The notes: a model not told the origin generated them from the sequence alone. A DNA stretch of 64,000 nt from Lachnospiraceae bacterium (GCA_014804645.1 JAAUZI010000013.1:6612-70611), one strand, 5' to 3'. Shown: positions 51,920 through 61,442, numbered from the stretch's first letter. Numbers and translations: made by a program.

Positions 51920-52480
51920 ATGGAAGAACATGACGAAAAACGCTATAATGAAGTCATGCGGTATAAATATATTTTGAATGATACAGATATGTTTAAGGCT
52001 TTAACTTCCGATAATAAAAAGTATCGGAATGAAGATGATCCAAAATTTGTAATTCAGAACTGGATATGCAATCGAAATACGATAGAATTTCTGGCGGTTT
52101 GGGAAGAATTACATAATCCTGATTTTAACCGTGTGCAATTCGAGGCGGTTAAAAACGAAGCCGGATTGAATCGTTTTGTAATGACACCGACCAAATGGAT
52201 AGAGCAAATGAATGCCATTGGTATTGTTTCGAAAGCTGGACATTATGGCGGTATATATGCTCACGCCTGAATTAACATTGGAGCAGATTAGTTTTTACCT
52301 ATGCCAGTGAGGCGGATTTGTTGAATGTAGCACTGTTCGGTAAAACTGCCAAGCAGTGGCGTGAAGAAAATACAGATAAAAAGGGAAATATAAGGGATTA
52401 TGCAACTCTCAATCAGTACTTGTTTTTGCAAATATGGAAAGCTATACAATTTATTTGGCATGTATAGAGCTGATGAACTA
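51920..52480 (+). pseudogene. KilA-N domain protein, internally deleted
   Basis: Bases 51920-52270 encode DPKFVIQNWICNRNTIEFLA, WEELHNPDFNRVQFEAVK and TPTKWIEQMNAIGIVSKAGH, then GGIYAH. This is the KilA-N region of phage-type antirepressor-like proteins. At about 52264 it jumps to PELTLEQISF, and after a frame change to TYASEADLLNVALFGKTAKQ and NIRDYATLNQ, then LVFANMESY in another frame. About 80 residues are missing between YAH and PELT. Two or more frameshifts make it non-functional. Confidence 0.8.
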
Positions 52481-52704
52481 TTGAACCAGTCGCTGTTTAT
52501 CAGCTTTTTGCTTTTGAGAGTACCCACTTCTGAAGAAATGTCATATTTGATGAGCATTCTTGCGCACATGGATGCTCAAATGAAATAAGAAAAAAGTTGT
52601 CCCTGTACACAATGGTATCTTACAGTATATTATACGTGATAAATATGTCCGAACTCAATTGGAGGAAAATGTATATGCTTTTCATTAGATGAAAATACAG
52701 GATA
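52470..52704 (+). repeat. Segmental duplication, upstream copy
   Basis: This stretch (TAGAGCTGATGAACTATTGA..., CTTTTTGCTTTTGAGAGT..., ATGTCCGAACTCAATT..., GAAAATACAGGATAATGAGG) recurs with changes at 53727-53947. Each copy leads straight into a RhuM reading frame. Confidence 0.75.
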
Positions 52705-53112
52705 ATGAGGCGACAAATTGATTCCAAAGATGATGCTGCAAAAACAAATATTATAATTTACACAACAGAAGATGGTTTGTCTAAAATTGAAACAGCTTTT
52801 GATGGTGACACCGTATAGCTGTTAAAAGCTCAGATGGCGGAAATGTTTCAGAGAGACCGTTCCGTTATTTCAAAAAATATATTTGAAGAAGGAGAACTTC
52901 TCAGAGAAGGCAATGTGCAGATTTTGCATATTGCAAATTTAGACAAACCTGTGGAATTTTATAATCTTGATGTATTTATTTCGGTTGGCTACCGTGTAAA
53001 ATCAAAGCACGGCACGCATTTTAGAACATGGGCAATCGAAATATTAAAAGAATATATGCGTAAAGGCTTTGCGTTGGATGATGAACTTTTAAAAAACTTA
53101 GGCAGCAGATAA
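52705..53112 (+). pseudogene. RhuM-family protein, broken copy
   Basis: Aligned with the intact copy at 53948, it starts the same way (NIIIYTTEDGLSKIETAFDG). It has an in-frame TAG at codon 38 (52816-52818), a small deletion where HVRN should be, a rewritten segment (VQILHIANLDKP), and ends at KNLGSR where the intact protein continues for about 95 residues. Codons after the stop are still open to 53112 (SVGYRVKSKHGTHFRTWA), so decay is recent or slow. Confidence 0.82.
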
Positions 53113-53377
53113 ATGAAATACTGGGGAGTTTGGAGAGGAGAAGTTATGCAGATTATTCCTTGACAGCCTCCCCTTTTTATGTTATTTTTTATCAAAGCAA
53201 AAGATTTCCGGGGAGTAATCCCATAAAGCGGTTTACCGTATCTGACGAACGTCTTATTCTCTTAGTTTAGAAATCCTGCTTTTATTATCCCAAGAAACAC
53301 ATATCAATAAGGCAGGAGAAGAGAATGGATGGAAGAAACATTTTCTCTTTCTGCGACGCGCACAAGGAGGAATGTGA
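53113..53377. other. Non-coding AT-rich stretch after the broken RhuM copy
   Basis: Contains GGGGAG (53123-53128) complementary to CTCCCC (53168-53173) followed by T5, a possible terminator. It also contains a 28-base segment (CTGGGGAGTTTGGAGAGGAGAAGTTATG) that recurs near 57178. A tiny frame at 53324-53380 (18 codons) with GGAGAAGAG upstream overlaps the next ATG; nothing else is recognised. Confidence 0.4.
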
Positions 53378-53677
53378 ATGAGCAATGAGGTAAGGACACC
53401 ACTGGAGAAAATCCACCGTTCTGAGAAATGTGGGGTGAAGTATATGCAGAGATGGGAAGAGATTGCGTATGCACGGCAGGAAGGTGCATTGCGAGAAAAC
53501 ATAGCAGCTATATGCAAGAAACTGGCAAAAGGGAAAAGCGTAGAGCAGATTGCGGACGAACTGGAGCAGGAGCCGGAAAAGATTTCACAAATATGTTGTA
53601 TCGCAGAAAAATATGCCCCTGCATACAGCCCGGATGCGATATGGCGGGAATTGGCTGGTGGCGTCAGTATTTTTTAA
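53378..53677 (+). CDS. C-terminal fragment of an Rpn/PD-(D/E)XK nuclease-type protein
   Basis: A 99-aa frame with AAGGAGG upstream of its ATG. The sequence GVKYMQRWEEIAYARQEGAL, followed by ICKKLAKGKSVEQIADELEQ, matches the C-terminal tail of Rpn-family (transposase-like) nucleases, whose YMQxWEE and helical tail are characteristic. The nuclease domain itself is absent. It may be a relic that still has a start, or a small protein in its own right. Confidence 0.5.
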   Translation: MSNEVRTPLEKIHRSEKCGVKYMQRWEEIAYARQEGALRENIAAICKKLAKGKSVEQIADELEQEPEKISQICCIAEKYAPAYSPDAIWRELAGGVSIF

Positions 53678-53726
53678 CAGGGGGCAATCACTAATTTTAT
53701 GAGGTTGATATACTTTTTTCTTGGCA

Positions 53727-53947
53727 TAGATAGAGCTGATGGACTAGTGAAACAATCACTGTTTATCGGCTTTTTGCTTTTGAGAGTGAATATTCTTGCC
53801 CACAAGACTGTTCAAATGAGATAAGGAAAGAATAAAAAGTTCTCCTTGCGTACAATGGTATCTCACAGTATACTAAACATAATAAATATGTCCGAACTCA
53901 ATTTAAGGAAAATGTATATGTTTTTCATTAGATGAAAATACAGGATA
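53727..53947 (+). repeat. Segmental duplication, downstream copy
   Basis: Second copy of the 52470-52704 stretch, with small deletions (for example the CCCACTTCTGAAGAA segment is missing). It carries the promoter of the intact RhuM gene. Confidence 0.72.
53846..53874 (+). promoter_or_regulatory. Promoter of the intact RhuM gene
   Basis: TTGCGT (53846-53851), 17-base spacer, TATACT (53869-53874). In the upstream copy the same place reads CTGTAC and TATATT, a weaker version. Confidence 0.6.
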
Positions 53948-54655
53948 ATGAGGCAACAAATGGATTACAAAGATGATGTTGTAAAATCAAATATTATAAT
54001 TTACACAACAGAAGATGGTTTGTCTAGGATTGAAACAACTTTCGATGGAGATACTGTTTGGCTTTCTATTGATCAAATGGCAGAGCTGTTTCAGCGTGAT
54101 AGGAGTGTTATAGGAAAGCATGTTAGAAATATTTTTAAAGAAGGTGAATTGCAAAAGGAATCAGTGTGGGCAAAATTTGCCTACACTGCCGCTGACGGAA
54201 AAACATATCAGATTGATTACTATAATTTGGATGTCATTATCTCCGTTGGTTATCGTGTGAAGTCAAAGCGTGGTACACAGTTCAGAATTTGGGCAACAAA
54301 TATTTTGAAAGAATATATGCGCAAAGGCTTTGCTCTGGATGATGAACGTTTGAAAAATTTAGGCGGTGGCGGTTATTTTAAAGAATTGCTTGAGCGGATC
54401 AGAGATATTCGCGCGTCTGAAAAGGTATTTTACAGGCAGGTTCTGGAAATTTATGCTACCAGCATTGACTATGATCCGAAAGCAGAAATTTACATACAGT
54501 TTTTCCAAAAGGTTCAGAACAAGATTCATTATGCCATTCATGGGCAGACAGCAACGGATGAATATAGAAAATACAAGGCAAAGACGCTCAGCGATGTAGA
54601 AACGGATTACTTGAATTCCATCAGATTACTGAAACAAAAAGCAGATAAGAAGTAA
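53948..54655 (+). CDS. RhuM-family protein
   Basis: A 235-aa RhuM-family protein, a group common on genomic islands and phage-derived regions with unknown molecular role. The N-terminal DNA-binding-like part is VWLSIDQMAELFQRDRSVIG then KHVRNIFKEGEL; the family core SVGYRVKSKRGTQFRIWATN, then LKEYMRKGFALDDERLKN, follows. The C-terminus (TATDEYRKYKAKTLSDVETD) is shorter than in long RhuM proteins of about 330 aa. The ATG at 53948 has only a weak ribosome site. A decayed duplicate lies 1.2 kb upstream. Confidence 0.85.
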   Translation: MRQQMDYKDDVVKSNIIIYTTEDGLSRIETTFDGDTVWLSIDQMAELFQRDRSVIGKHVRNIFKEGELQKESVWAKFAYTAADGKTYQIDYYNLDVIISVGYRVKSKRGTQFRIWATNILKEYMRKGFALDDERLKNLGGGGYFKELLERIRDIRASEKVFYRQVLEIYATSIDYDPKAEIYIQFFQKVQNKIHYAIHGQTATDEYRKYKAKTLSDVETDYLNSIRLLKQKADKK

Positions 54656-54726
54656 AAGCGCCACAACCTGTGGCACGATTGGGCGTTTCAAAAATAAATG
54701 GATTTATCGGAATGAAGACGAACTTA

Positions 54727-54748
54727 CAGCGCACTTTTTTGTGCGCTG
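54727..54748 (+). terminator. Hairpin between RhuM and AraC genes
   Basis: CAGCGCAC (54727-54734), T6 loop, GTGCGCTG (54741-54748). Another small hairpin GCCACA-ACC-TGTGGC lies at 54660-54674 just past the RhuM stop. Neither has a long T tract. Confidence 0.45.
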
Positions 54749-54845
54749 CTTATATTATGAGCTTTAGCCTGTTGACGACATTTCTGATAAGAGGGATATT
54801 ACGTGGGTACAGTAGGATTCAATGAAACCTATAAGGAGGTGTTTT

Positions 54846-55709
54846 ATGCATGAAAATACCGTTCTTTTATCGCTGCCAGAAAACGATATGTTGAGTGGTG
54901 TGGGGTTTTTACATCAGGTAAGTGTGAAAGAAACTTTTCAATGTCATACCCATGATTTTTTTGAGTTTTTTTATGTGTTGAAAGGGAAAGCCATTCACGA
55001 TATTAACGGACAGAAAATGGTTTTGTCGCAAGGCACGCTTGTGTTTATCCGACCTGCGGATGTGCATCATTATAGCTTTATCAACAACTATGACATGGAG
55101 TTGATTTCTATTGGTGTAGAGTGTGGTTTGGTTCAGTCTGCCTGTAACTTTTTGGGAATGGATATACAGGAATTTGTGAAGCCTTACCTGCCCTCGCAAA
55201 TTATCTATGCCGGAGGCAGTCACTGGGATATGACGGAGAAACTGTTGTTGATAAATAAGAAGTCAAGAGGGCAGGAAAGAAGACAATATTTCTTGTCGAT
55301 TCTGCCGGAATTGCTATATCAAATGAAGTTTGGTCATGAACAGCAGGATAAAATCATACCACCATGGTTGTCAAGTCTTGTGGAGGAAATGAGCAGAACC
55401 GAAAACTTCGTAGAAGGTTTGTCTAAAATGATTGATTTATCGGGGGTATCACAGGAACATCTGAATCGTTCCTTTAAAAAGTATTTAGAGCTGACGCCAA
55501 CCGCATTTATCAATATGAGGCGCATTGAATATAGCGCCGAGTTGCTGCTGGAAGGAAATGAAAACATCCTTGATATCTGCTATCTGTGCGGATTTCATAA
55601 TGTGAGCTATTTCTATCAGATTTTTAAGGAAACATACCATTGTTCGCCAAAGCAGTTCGTGAAAGAAAGGACGGGCATGCGAGGTCAATATAGTGGAAAA
55701 ACAAGTTAA
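54846..55709 (+). CDS. AraC-family transcriptional regulator with cupin sensor
   Basis: A 287-aa regulator. The N-terminal cupin (about 20-100: QCHTHDFFEFFYVLKGKAIH, GTLVFIRPADVHHY) would bind a sugar. The C-terminal pair of helix-turn-helix motifs (about 185-280) is typical of AraC: LSKMIDLSGVSQEHLNRSFK and ILDICYLCGFHNVSYFYQIF. ATG 54846 has AAGGAGG upstream, better than 54822. It lies just ahead of a GH28-type enzyme and likely controls it in response to pectin-derived sugars. Confidence 0.9.
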   Translation: MHENTVLLSLPENDMLSGVGFLHQVSVKETFQCHTHDFFEFFYVLKGKAIHDINGQKMVLSQGTLVFIRPADVHHYSFINNYDMELISIGVECGLVQSACNFLGMDIQEFVKPYLPSQIIYAGGSHWDMTEKLLLINKKSRGQERRQYFLSILPELLYQMKFGHEQQDKIIPPWLSSLVEEMSRTENFVEGLSKMIDLSGVSQEHLNRSFKKYLELTPTAFINMRRIEYSAELLLEGNENILDICYLCGFHNVSYFYQIFKETYHCSPKQFVKERTGMRGQYSGKTS

Positions 55710-55782
55710 TATGTCATGAGAAAAAACTGCTTATGTCTGCTAAAATAGGTATCATGCATTATATTGAAGGAGGAGGCATAAG

Positions 55783-57060
55783 ATGATTGATATTACGGCA
55801 TTTGGAGCAGTAGGCGATGGTAAGACCATGAACACGGCGGCCATTCAGGCAGCGGTGGATAAAGCCGCAAAATCAGGCAGTATGGTCAACATCCCTGCAG
55901 GCGTTTTCCTTACAGGGACAATAGTATTGAACGGCGCATCCCTGCATTTGGAGAGTGGCGCAGTGTTAAAAGCTTCAGGCAACATGGAAGATTACCCTGA
56001 GCAGCCCTACTATCACAATGAAATGGGAGTATTGAGGGCCATGCTGGTGAATCTGGGACATGACAATGTGACGATCGAAGGCTTCGGCACCATTGACTTC
56101 AGTGGATGTGCTTTCTACGATATGGAAGCGTGGAATGTTCCGGCCAGTAAGGTGGCGTTTAGTGAGGAACAGATCAAAGAGTGTACGCATCCGATTGGGA
56201 TTCGTCCCGCACAATGTCTCTTTTTTCATGACTCAAAAAATATCAGTATACGTGGGATACGGGTCATTGATGCTCCCTGTTGGACATTGACATTCAGTGA
56301 GTGTGAAAACGTGAAATTGCTGGGGCTGACAATTGATACCGATTTGAATATCCCGAACAATGACGGTATTCACATCTGCGCCTGCAAGGGCGTGTTGATT
56401 TCAGATTGTCATATTTCCAGTGGTGACGATTGCATCGCTCTGACCAGTATCACCAATTGGAAAAAGCCCTGTGAGGACATTGTCATCACAAACTGCGTGC
56501 TGCGTTCCTGCTCGAAAGCCATTGCCATTGGCTACATTTACAGTACCGTGCGCAATGTGCTGATTTCCAACTGTATTATCAAGGAAAGCAATCGCGGGTT
56601 GTGTTTCATGTGCAATGACGAAAGTTCCCTGGTGGAGAATGTTCGTGTCAGCAATATGTTGATCGACACCAGGATCCGTGCCGGTAACTGGTGGGGTAAC
56701 GGTGAACCGATTTTCATGATGGCGGTGAAACACGACCATCATATTCCTGACACACAACATCCGCACACGAAAACGGAGTGTGCAATTCGTAATGTACATA
56801 TTGAGAATGTAACCTGTATGGGTGAGAATGCCATGGGTGTGTACGGCGCAAATGGAAATATTCGAGAGGTGGAACTGCGTCATATCGATTATACGCGCAA
56901 GCCGTCTGCCAATATTGCACTCAAGGGGTATACCTTTGATTTTTCTCCAAGTGGGATAGAATTTGAGGTGCCTGCCGATTGTGGACTCTATATTGGCGGC
57001 AATGCGGAAGTTAAGTTGGATAACATGAGGATGCGTCAGTGGAGCATTATTCGGGAGTGA
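55783..57060 (+). CDS. GH28-like parallel beta-helix glycosidase
   Basis: A 425-aa right-handed beta-helix enzyme of the polygalacturonase (GH28) type without signal peptide, so cytosolic. The start DITAFGAVGDGKTMNTAAIQ is standard. The acids are present: NNDGIH (about 191-196) and SGDDCIAL (about 212-219). The GHG motif that supplies the catalytic His is replaced by SKAIAIG (about 243-249), and the RIK motif by NRGL. Such variants occur in clostridial GH28-like branches and may have other specificity. GGAGGAGG precedes the ATG. It is paired with the AraC regulator upstream. Confidence 0.85.
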   Translation: MIDITAFGAVGDGKTMNTAAIQAAVDKAAKSGSMVNIPAGVFLTGTIVLNGASLHLESGAVLKASGNMEDYPEQPYYHNEMGVLRAMLVNLGHDNVTIEGFGTIDFSGCAFYDMEAWNVPASKVAFSEEQIKECTHPIGIRPAQCLFFHDSKNISIRGIRVIDAPCWTLTFSECENVKLLGLTIDTDLNIPNNDGIHICACKGVLISDCHISSGDDCIALTSITNWKKPCEDIVITNCVLRSCSKAIAIGYIYSTVRNVLISNCIIKESNRGLCFMCNDESSLVENVRVSNMLIDTRIRAGNWWGNGEPIFMMAVKHDHHIPDTQHPHTKTECAIRNVHIENVTCMGENAMGVYGANGNIREVELRHIDYTRKPSANIALKGYTFDFSPSGIEFEVPADCGLYIGGNAEVKLDNMRMRQWSIIRE

Positions 57061-57333
57061 TACAGACTACAAAGAGAGCTTTAGTTGGTTTCCTGTGGAA
57101 TCATGTCCCCATAAATATTGATGTTTTTACTACAGAGGGGGCAGGGGATATGCCCCCTACGGTTATCCATTGACCAGATGGGGAGTTTGGAGGGGAGAAG
57201 TCATGTGGATAACTAAGGCTGCCAATAGGCGCCTGGACTGGGAAAATTGCGGAAACTCGAGCGGAGAAAATCTTGCATTAAGAATACAAGTGGTATAATA
57301 TAGATATCAACTGGCGGAGAGTATGAGAAGGGG
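57061..57333. other. Intergenic region with hairpins, a repeat and a promoter
   Basis: GGGGGCA (57137-57143) pairs with TGCCCCC (57151-57157). GTTATCCA (57162-57169) is complementary to TGGATAAC (57206-57213), and between them lies a 28-base segment shared with 53121-53148. A promoter-like TTGCAT (57273) and extended TATAAT (57294-57299) with a 15-base spacer precede the next gene. Confidence 0.5.
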
Positions 57334-59478
57334 ATGAAAAGGATGTTGTCGGGTAAAAAGAGATCCTCCGTTATTGGTATAATAATTGCAGCTTTCACTT
57401 TGGGGATAGCTGTTTTTTGCGTATACAGATTTTTTTTCTCCGGAGCTTTGGAAAGTACATTTGAGGTATCTGTGGTATTCTATGATACCGTGAGCCAGGA
57501 GCCGCTTTCCGGCGTGTCGGTGATGTGCGGGAAAAACCATAACAGACATTCACAGGAGGCGGTGACAGATGAAGAGGGAAGAGTTACTTTTGATCTGTCT
57601 AAGGGAAAGTATACTCTCGGCTGGAGTATGGACGGATATTATGACGGTTCCCAGAATATATCTATCCAGGAGGACGTTAAGCTCCCGCCCCAGTATCTGG
57701 TTCCCCATGCGGGGAGACGTGAGGCTTATATTGTGGCAGTGTGGGATGGTGAGGCGGATATTGATCTCTGTGTCTACAGTGACCAGGAGAAGAGATGCAT
57801 TGGAAGGGAGAGCCAGTCGGGGGACGCATATGTGCTGGGAGATATAGTGGGTGAAAACTATGAGCTGGCGTACCTGGACGACTATACAGACGGGAGCTAT
57901 ACTGTTTTTGCCAAAAATTATGGAGCCACACAGGAAGCGCAGCCGGAATCTATAGATATCCGCATTTATACTGCGGAAGGCCTTCTGTATCAGGAGCAGA
58001 CGGCGCTTAGTGAGCCGGAAGCGGTGGAGGGAGATTCGGCGCTCTATGAATGCGCCCGTATAAGCGGCGGGGCGGTGGAAAAGTCAGGCCGGTATATAGA
58101 GGATCTGACAGACTATCCGTGGGCGGCCAGAGATAAAAATGATCCTGCGGGGTGGATTCGGGAAAGCGTCAGGCAGATTAAGGAAGTGTATTCTTATGAT
58201 GATACAGGGGAACTGGTAAAAATCACAAGGACGGAATATAATGAGGGCGGACATGTGACTTTGGATGCCGCTTATAACAGGTTTGGGAAATGCACCCAAG
58301 AATTCACATGGGTATATGCAGATAATGGTGCAGTTACAGAACATAGCACAGCAGGATATTATAACGATGAGTATAGATGCTACAAAACGACATATGATGC
58401 TTATGAAAATAAAATATCCGAATGTAGATATGATGCATTCGGTTCCCTGCAAAGTGAATATCGGTATGAGATCCAGTATGATGAGAACGGCAATATACTT
58501 GCCGAGACAGAATTCTACATCAACAGCGCCGGGGAGCAATTTCTCAGCTATGAATGGACCTACGATGAGAACGGGGACACAACAAGTCTTCACGAGTATC
58601 AACACGGATTACTGATGCGCCAGATGGAAAGTGAATATGATGAAAACGGAAAACTGAAAAGGAAATGGTGGGGATTTTATAATAATGTCCTGGACACTGC
58701 CGTGTATGATGCCGATGGGGACATGCTGGTTGCAGAATATGACACCGATGGAAATAAGATAAAATATACTGTTTATTGTTATGATGAAAATGGGGAATTG
58801 GAATTAGACTGGTGGTATGAGGCCCAATATGATTCGGAGGGGAACGAGATATTATGCCGCTATTTTGACGAGAATGGGGAACTTGACTGGTGGTGGGAAG
58901 CCCAATATGATTCAGAGGGGAATGAGATCTCCTGCCACTATTTTTATACATATGGAGACGGGATATGGAACTGGTGGCGGGAAGCGGAATATGACAGCGA
59001 GGGAAGGCTCACAGCTTCTTATACATACAGAGATGAGAGCAAGATTCTGGAAAAGGCTGAACTTTATGAGCATACCCCGGAGGGAGAACGTAAGATTGTC
59101 TACGGATATGACACCGATGGGGAAACCATTGACGATATAGAGATGTGGGAATATAATGCCGACGGAGAACTGACTCTACATGCCCGTACTTATGACCTTG
59201 AAACCTGGGTGTTCAGGGTTGAGACAATTTATGACGAGAGGGGAAACGAGACAGCATGGTATCACTATGTGGACGATATGGTACTGAAATATGGATACGA
59301 AACGGAATATGACGCTCTGGATCGTATGACGGTTCAAAGGCGTTATTCCAGTGACGGCTCCATGAATGTGACCACTTATACCTATACAGATGTCTATGAT
59401 GCGGCGGCGGGAATAGTGACGACATATAAGGAGATTGACGGCGTTATCAGGGAAAAAGAGATTACCTGGTATTATTGA
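57334..59478 (+). CDS. Membrane-anchored YD-repeat-like protein
   Basis: A 714-aa protein: a basic start and one membrane helix (about 13-36), an Ig/CarboxypepD_reg-like domain (about 45-110: SGVSVMCGKN, VTDEEGRVTFDLSKGKYTLG), a beta domain (about 125-230), then from about 285 a long run of repeats built on YDxxG (EYDENGKL, QYDSEGNEI, YDTDGNKI), like RHS/YD repeats but without an RHS core or toxin tip. It is probably an extracellular, wall-spanning protein. ATG 57334 lies against AGAAGGGG; ATG 57343 has better spacing and may be the true start. Confidence 0.72.
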   Translation: MKRMLSGKKRSSVIGIIIAAFTLGIAVFCVYRFFFSGALESTFEVSVVFYDTVSQEPLSGVSVMCGKNHNRHSQEAVTDEEGRVTFDLSKGKYTLGWSMDGYYDGSQNISIQEDVKLPPQYLVPHAGRREAYIVAVWDGEADIDLCVYSDQEKRCIGRESQSGDAYVLGDIVGENYELAYLDDYTDGSYTVFAKNYGATQEAQPESIDIRIYTAEGLLYQEQTALSEPEAVEGDSALYECARISGGAVEKSGRYIEDLTDYPWAARDKNDPAGWIRESVRQIKEVYSYDDTGELVKITRTEYNEGGHVTLDAAYNRFGKCTQEFTWVYADNGAVTEHSTAGYYNDEYRCYKTTYDAYENKISECRYDAFGSLQSEYRYEIQYDENGNILAETEFYINSAGEQFLSYEWTYDENGDTTSLHEYQHGLLMRQMESEYDENGKLKRKWWGFYNNVLDTAVYDADGDMLVAEYDTDGNKIKYTVYCYDENGELELDWWYEAQYDSEGNEILCRYFDENGELDWWWEAQYDSEGNEISCHYFYTYGDGIWNWWREAEYDSEGRLTASYTYRDESKILEKAELYEHTPEGERKIVYGYDTDGETIDDIEMWEYNADGELTLHARTYDLETWVFRVETIYDERGNETAWYHYVDDMVLKYGYETEYDALDRMTVQRRYSSDGSMNVTTYTYTDVYDAAAGIVTTYKEIDGVIREKEITWYY

Positions 59479-59571
59479 TAACATGCAGCTGGTAAAACCG
59501 GTTAAACATAGATTAAGGCATATTTAATGTGAGTTCCTTTGCTTAAGTGCCTGGTGAGTCGTTCCACGGAG

Positions 59572-59600
59572 TTGGATAAGGCGGCGACAGTTCCTATACT
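59572..59600 (+). promoter_or_regulatory. Promoter of the ABC exporter operon
   Basis: TTGGAT (59572-59577), 17-base spacer, TATACT (59595-59600), 18 bases before the ATG at 59619. Confidence 0.62.
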
Positions 59601-59618
59601 ATTTGGAGATGAGAAAGC

Positions 59619-61442
59619 ATGAAAGAGAAAAAATTATCTTTTGCAAAAACGATAGAGAATGACTGGTACGCCCTGAAAATGGGGTTTTCCATCAGCAAAA
59701 GCCTGGTAATCAACTCATTTTTTATGAGGCTGGCAGGCTATTTTGAGTGGGTGTTTTTCGACGCGATTTTTCTGAGGGAGATCGTGGGCGCACTGGATGA
59801 GAATAAGAGCTTTAGTGAGATATTTGTCTTTATTGCGGTCTGCGGTTTGATCTTTGGCCTAATCAATCTGTATACCAACTACGCGGACAATGTGATCCTT
59901 CCGCTGCAGACCACCAGACTGTACGGGGGTATCTACCGAAAACTGTATGCGAAGGCGCAGAACGTGGAACTGCGGTGTTATGAGGATTCGGATTTTTACA
60001 ATCGCTATACCATGGCGATGGATGGAGCGGAGGCGAAGGTCAGCGCCATCATCACAAGCTTTTGGGGCGTTTTGGTGGGAGTGGTGGCAACTGCGGCAGT
60101 GTTTGGGTTTATGTACCAGATCGATCACTTTGCGGTGCTCTTTATCATTTGTCCGCTGACCGGCAACTTTTTGTTTGGAAACTGGAAGAATAAGTTCGAG
60201 TTCAAACGATATCAAGAGCAGGCGCCCAATGACAAGGTGCTGAATTATGTCAACCGGACAATGTATCTGCCGGACTATGCAAAAGAAGTACGGCTTTTCC
60301 AAATTTTTCGTCTCCTCAAAAAGCAGTATCATGACGCGACGCAGAAAAATGTGAAAGTGGCGGTGAAGTATGCGTTTGCCAACGCAACTTTGAATTTTTG
60401 GAGGATTACGTTTACTTTTACGGCAATCTTTGAGGGGGTGCTCTTCTATGCCATTTACCGGCATCTGGTGACAGGTTCCATCTCTCTGGCGCAGCTCACG
60501 GTTATGAGCAGCCTTATGGTCGCCATGACCTGGATTCTGATTCGTCTTTTTGAAGATATCATGGCCATTATGAAAAACGGTCTGTTCATAAACAATCTCA
60601 GGGGTTTCTTGGAATACAAGGAGAAGATTCCCGAGGATCAGGAGGGGATTCTGCCGGAGAAAGAGTTTGAGAGTCTTGTGTTCGATAACGTATGTTTTTC
60701 TTATAAGGACGAGGAGACCATCAAGAATCTTTCCTTTGAACTGAATAAAGGTGAGATCGTGGCTCTGGTGGGGCATAACGGCGCAGGAAAGACCACGATC
60801 GTCAAGCTGCTGCTGAGACTGTATGACCCCACCTCCGGCGTGATCCGGGTAAACGGAAGGGATATCCGGGAATATAATCTTCATGCCTACCGGGAAATAT
60901 TTGCCGCTACCTTTCAGGACTTCAGCATCATGGGAATGACCATCAAGGAGAATGTTCTGATGGGCAGACACTATGAGAACGAGGACGAACTGGTGGAGCG
61001 ATCCCTAAAAAGAGCGGGGGTCTACGAAAAGGTGCAGAGCCTTCCCAAGGGAATCCACACTATGATGACGAAGGAGTTTGAGGAGGACGGGGCGGTATTG
61101 TCCGGGGGAGAGAACCAAAAGCTGGCGGTGGCCAGAACCTTTGCGAAGGACTCGCCGGTGAAAATCTTTGATGAACCGTCCAGCGCTCTTGATCCTATTG
61201 CGGAGTATGAGCTGTTTCAAAATATTATGAGGGAGGGCAGGGATCACACCATGCTCTTTATTTCCCATCGCCTGTCCTCTGTAAAGAGCTGTGACAAGGT
61301 TTTCATGCTGGAGAACGGCACATTGATTGAAGAAGGCTCCCACCGGCAGCTGATGGAGCTTGGCGGCAGCTATGCGCAGATGTATAAGAAGCAGGCCATG
61401 AATTATCTGGCTCTGGATGCGGAAGGGGAGGTGGAGCTGTGA
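59619..61442 (+). CDS. ABC exporter half-transporter (permease-ATPase fusion), first subunit
   Basis: A 607-aa type I exporter: six membrane helices in residues about 20-320, then an ATPase domain. Walker A GHNGAGKTT (about 386-394), Q-loop TFQDF, signature LSGGENQKLAVAR, Walker B VKIFDEPSSALDP and switch His ISHRLS are all intact. It is coupled by overlap to a second half-transporter, so the pair is likely a heterodimer exporting a peptide or lipid-type molecule. AGAT/GGAG-type site upstream. Confidence 0.9.
   Translation: MKEKKLSFAKTIENDWYALKMGFSISKSLVINSFFMRLAGYFEWVFFDAIFLREIVGALDENKSFSEIFVFIAVCGLIFGLINLYTNYADNVILPLQTTRLYGGIYRKLYAKAQNVELRCYEDSDFYNRYTMAMDGAEAKVSAIITSFWGVLVGVVATAAVFGFMYQIDHFAVLFIICPLTGNFLFGNWKNKFEFKRYQEQAPNDKVLNYVNRTMYLPDYAKEVRLFQIFRLLKKQYHDATQKNVKVAVKYAFANATLNFWRITFTFTAIFEGVLFYAIYRHLVTGSISLAQLTVMSSLMVAMTWILIRLFEDIMAIMKNGLFINNLRGFLEYKEKIPEDQEGILPEKEFESLVFDNVCFSYKDEETIKNLSFELNKGEIVALVGHNGAGKTTIVKLLLRLYDPTSGVIRVNGRDIREYNLHAYREIFAATFQDFSIMGMTIKENVLMGRHYENEDELVERSLKRAGVYEKVQSLPKGIHTMMTKEFEEDGAVLSGGENQKLAVARTFAKDSPVKIFDEPSSALDPIAEYELFQNIMREGRDHTMLFISHRLSSVKSCDKVFMLENGTLIEEGSHRQLMELGGSYAQMYKKQAMNYLALDAEGEVEL

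Noticed and set aside
53378..53677. Complete transposase gene
   Set aside because: Only the C-terminal tail type of Rpn proteins is present; no nuclease domain, no terminal inverted repeats and no target duplication were found.
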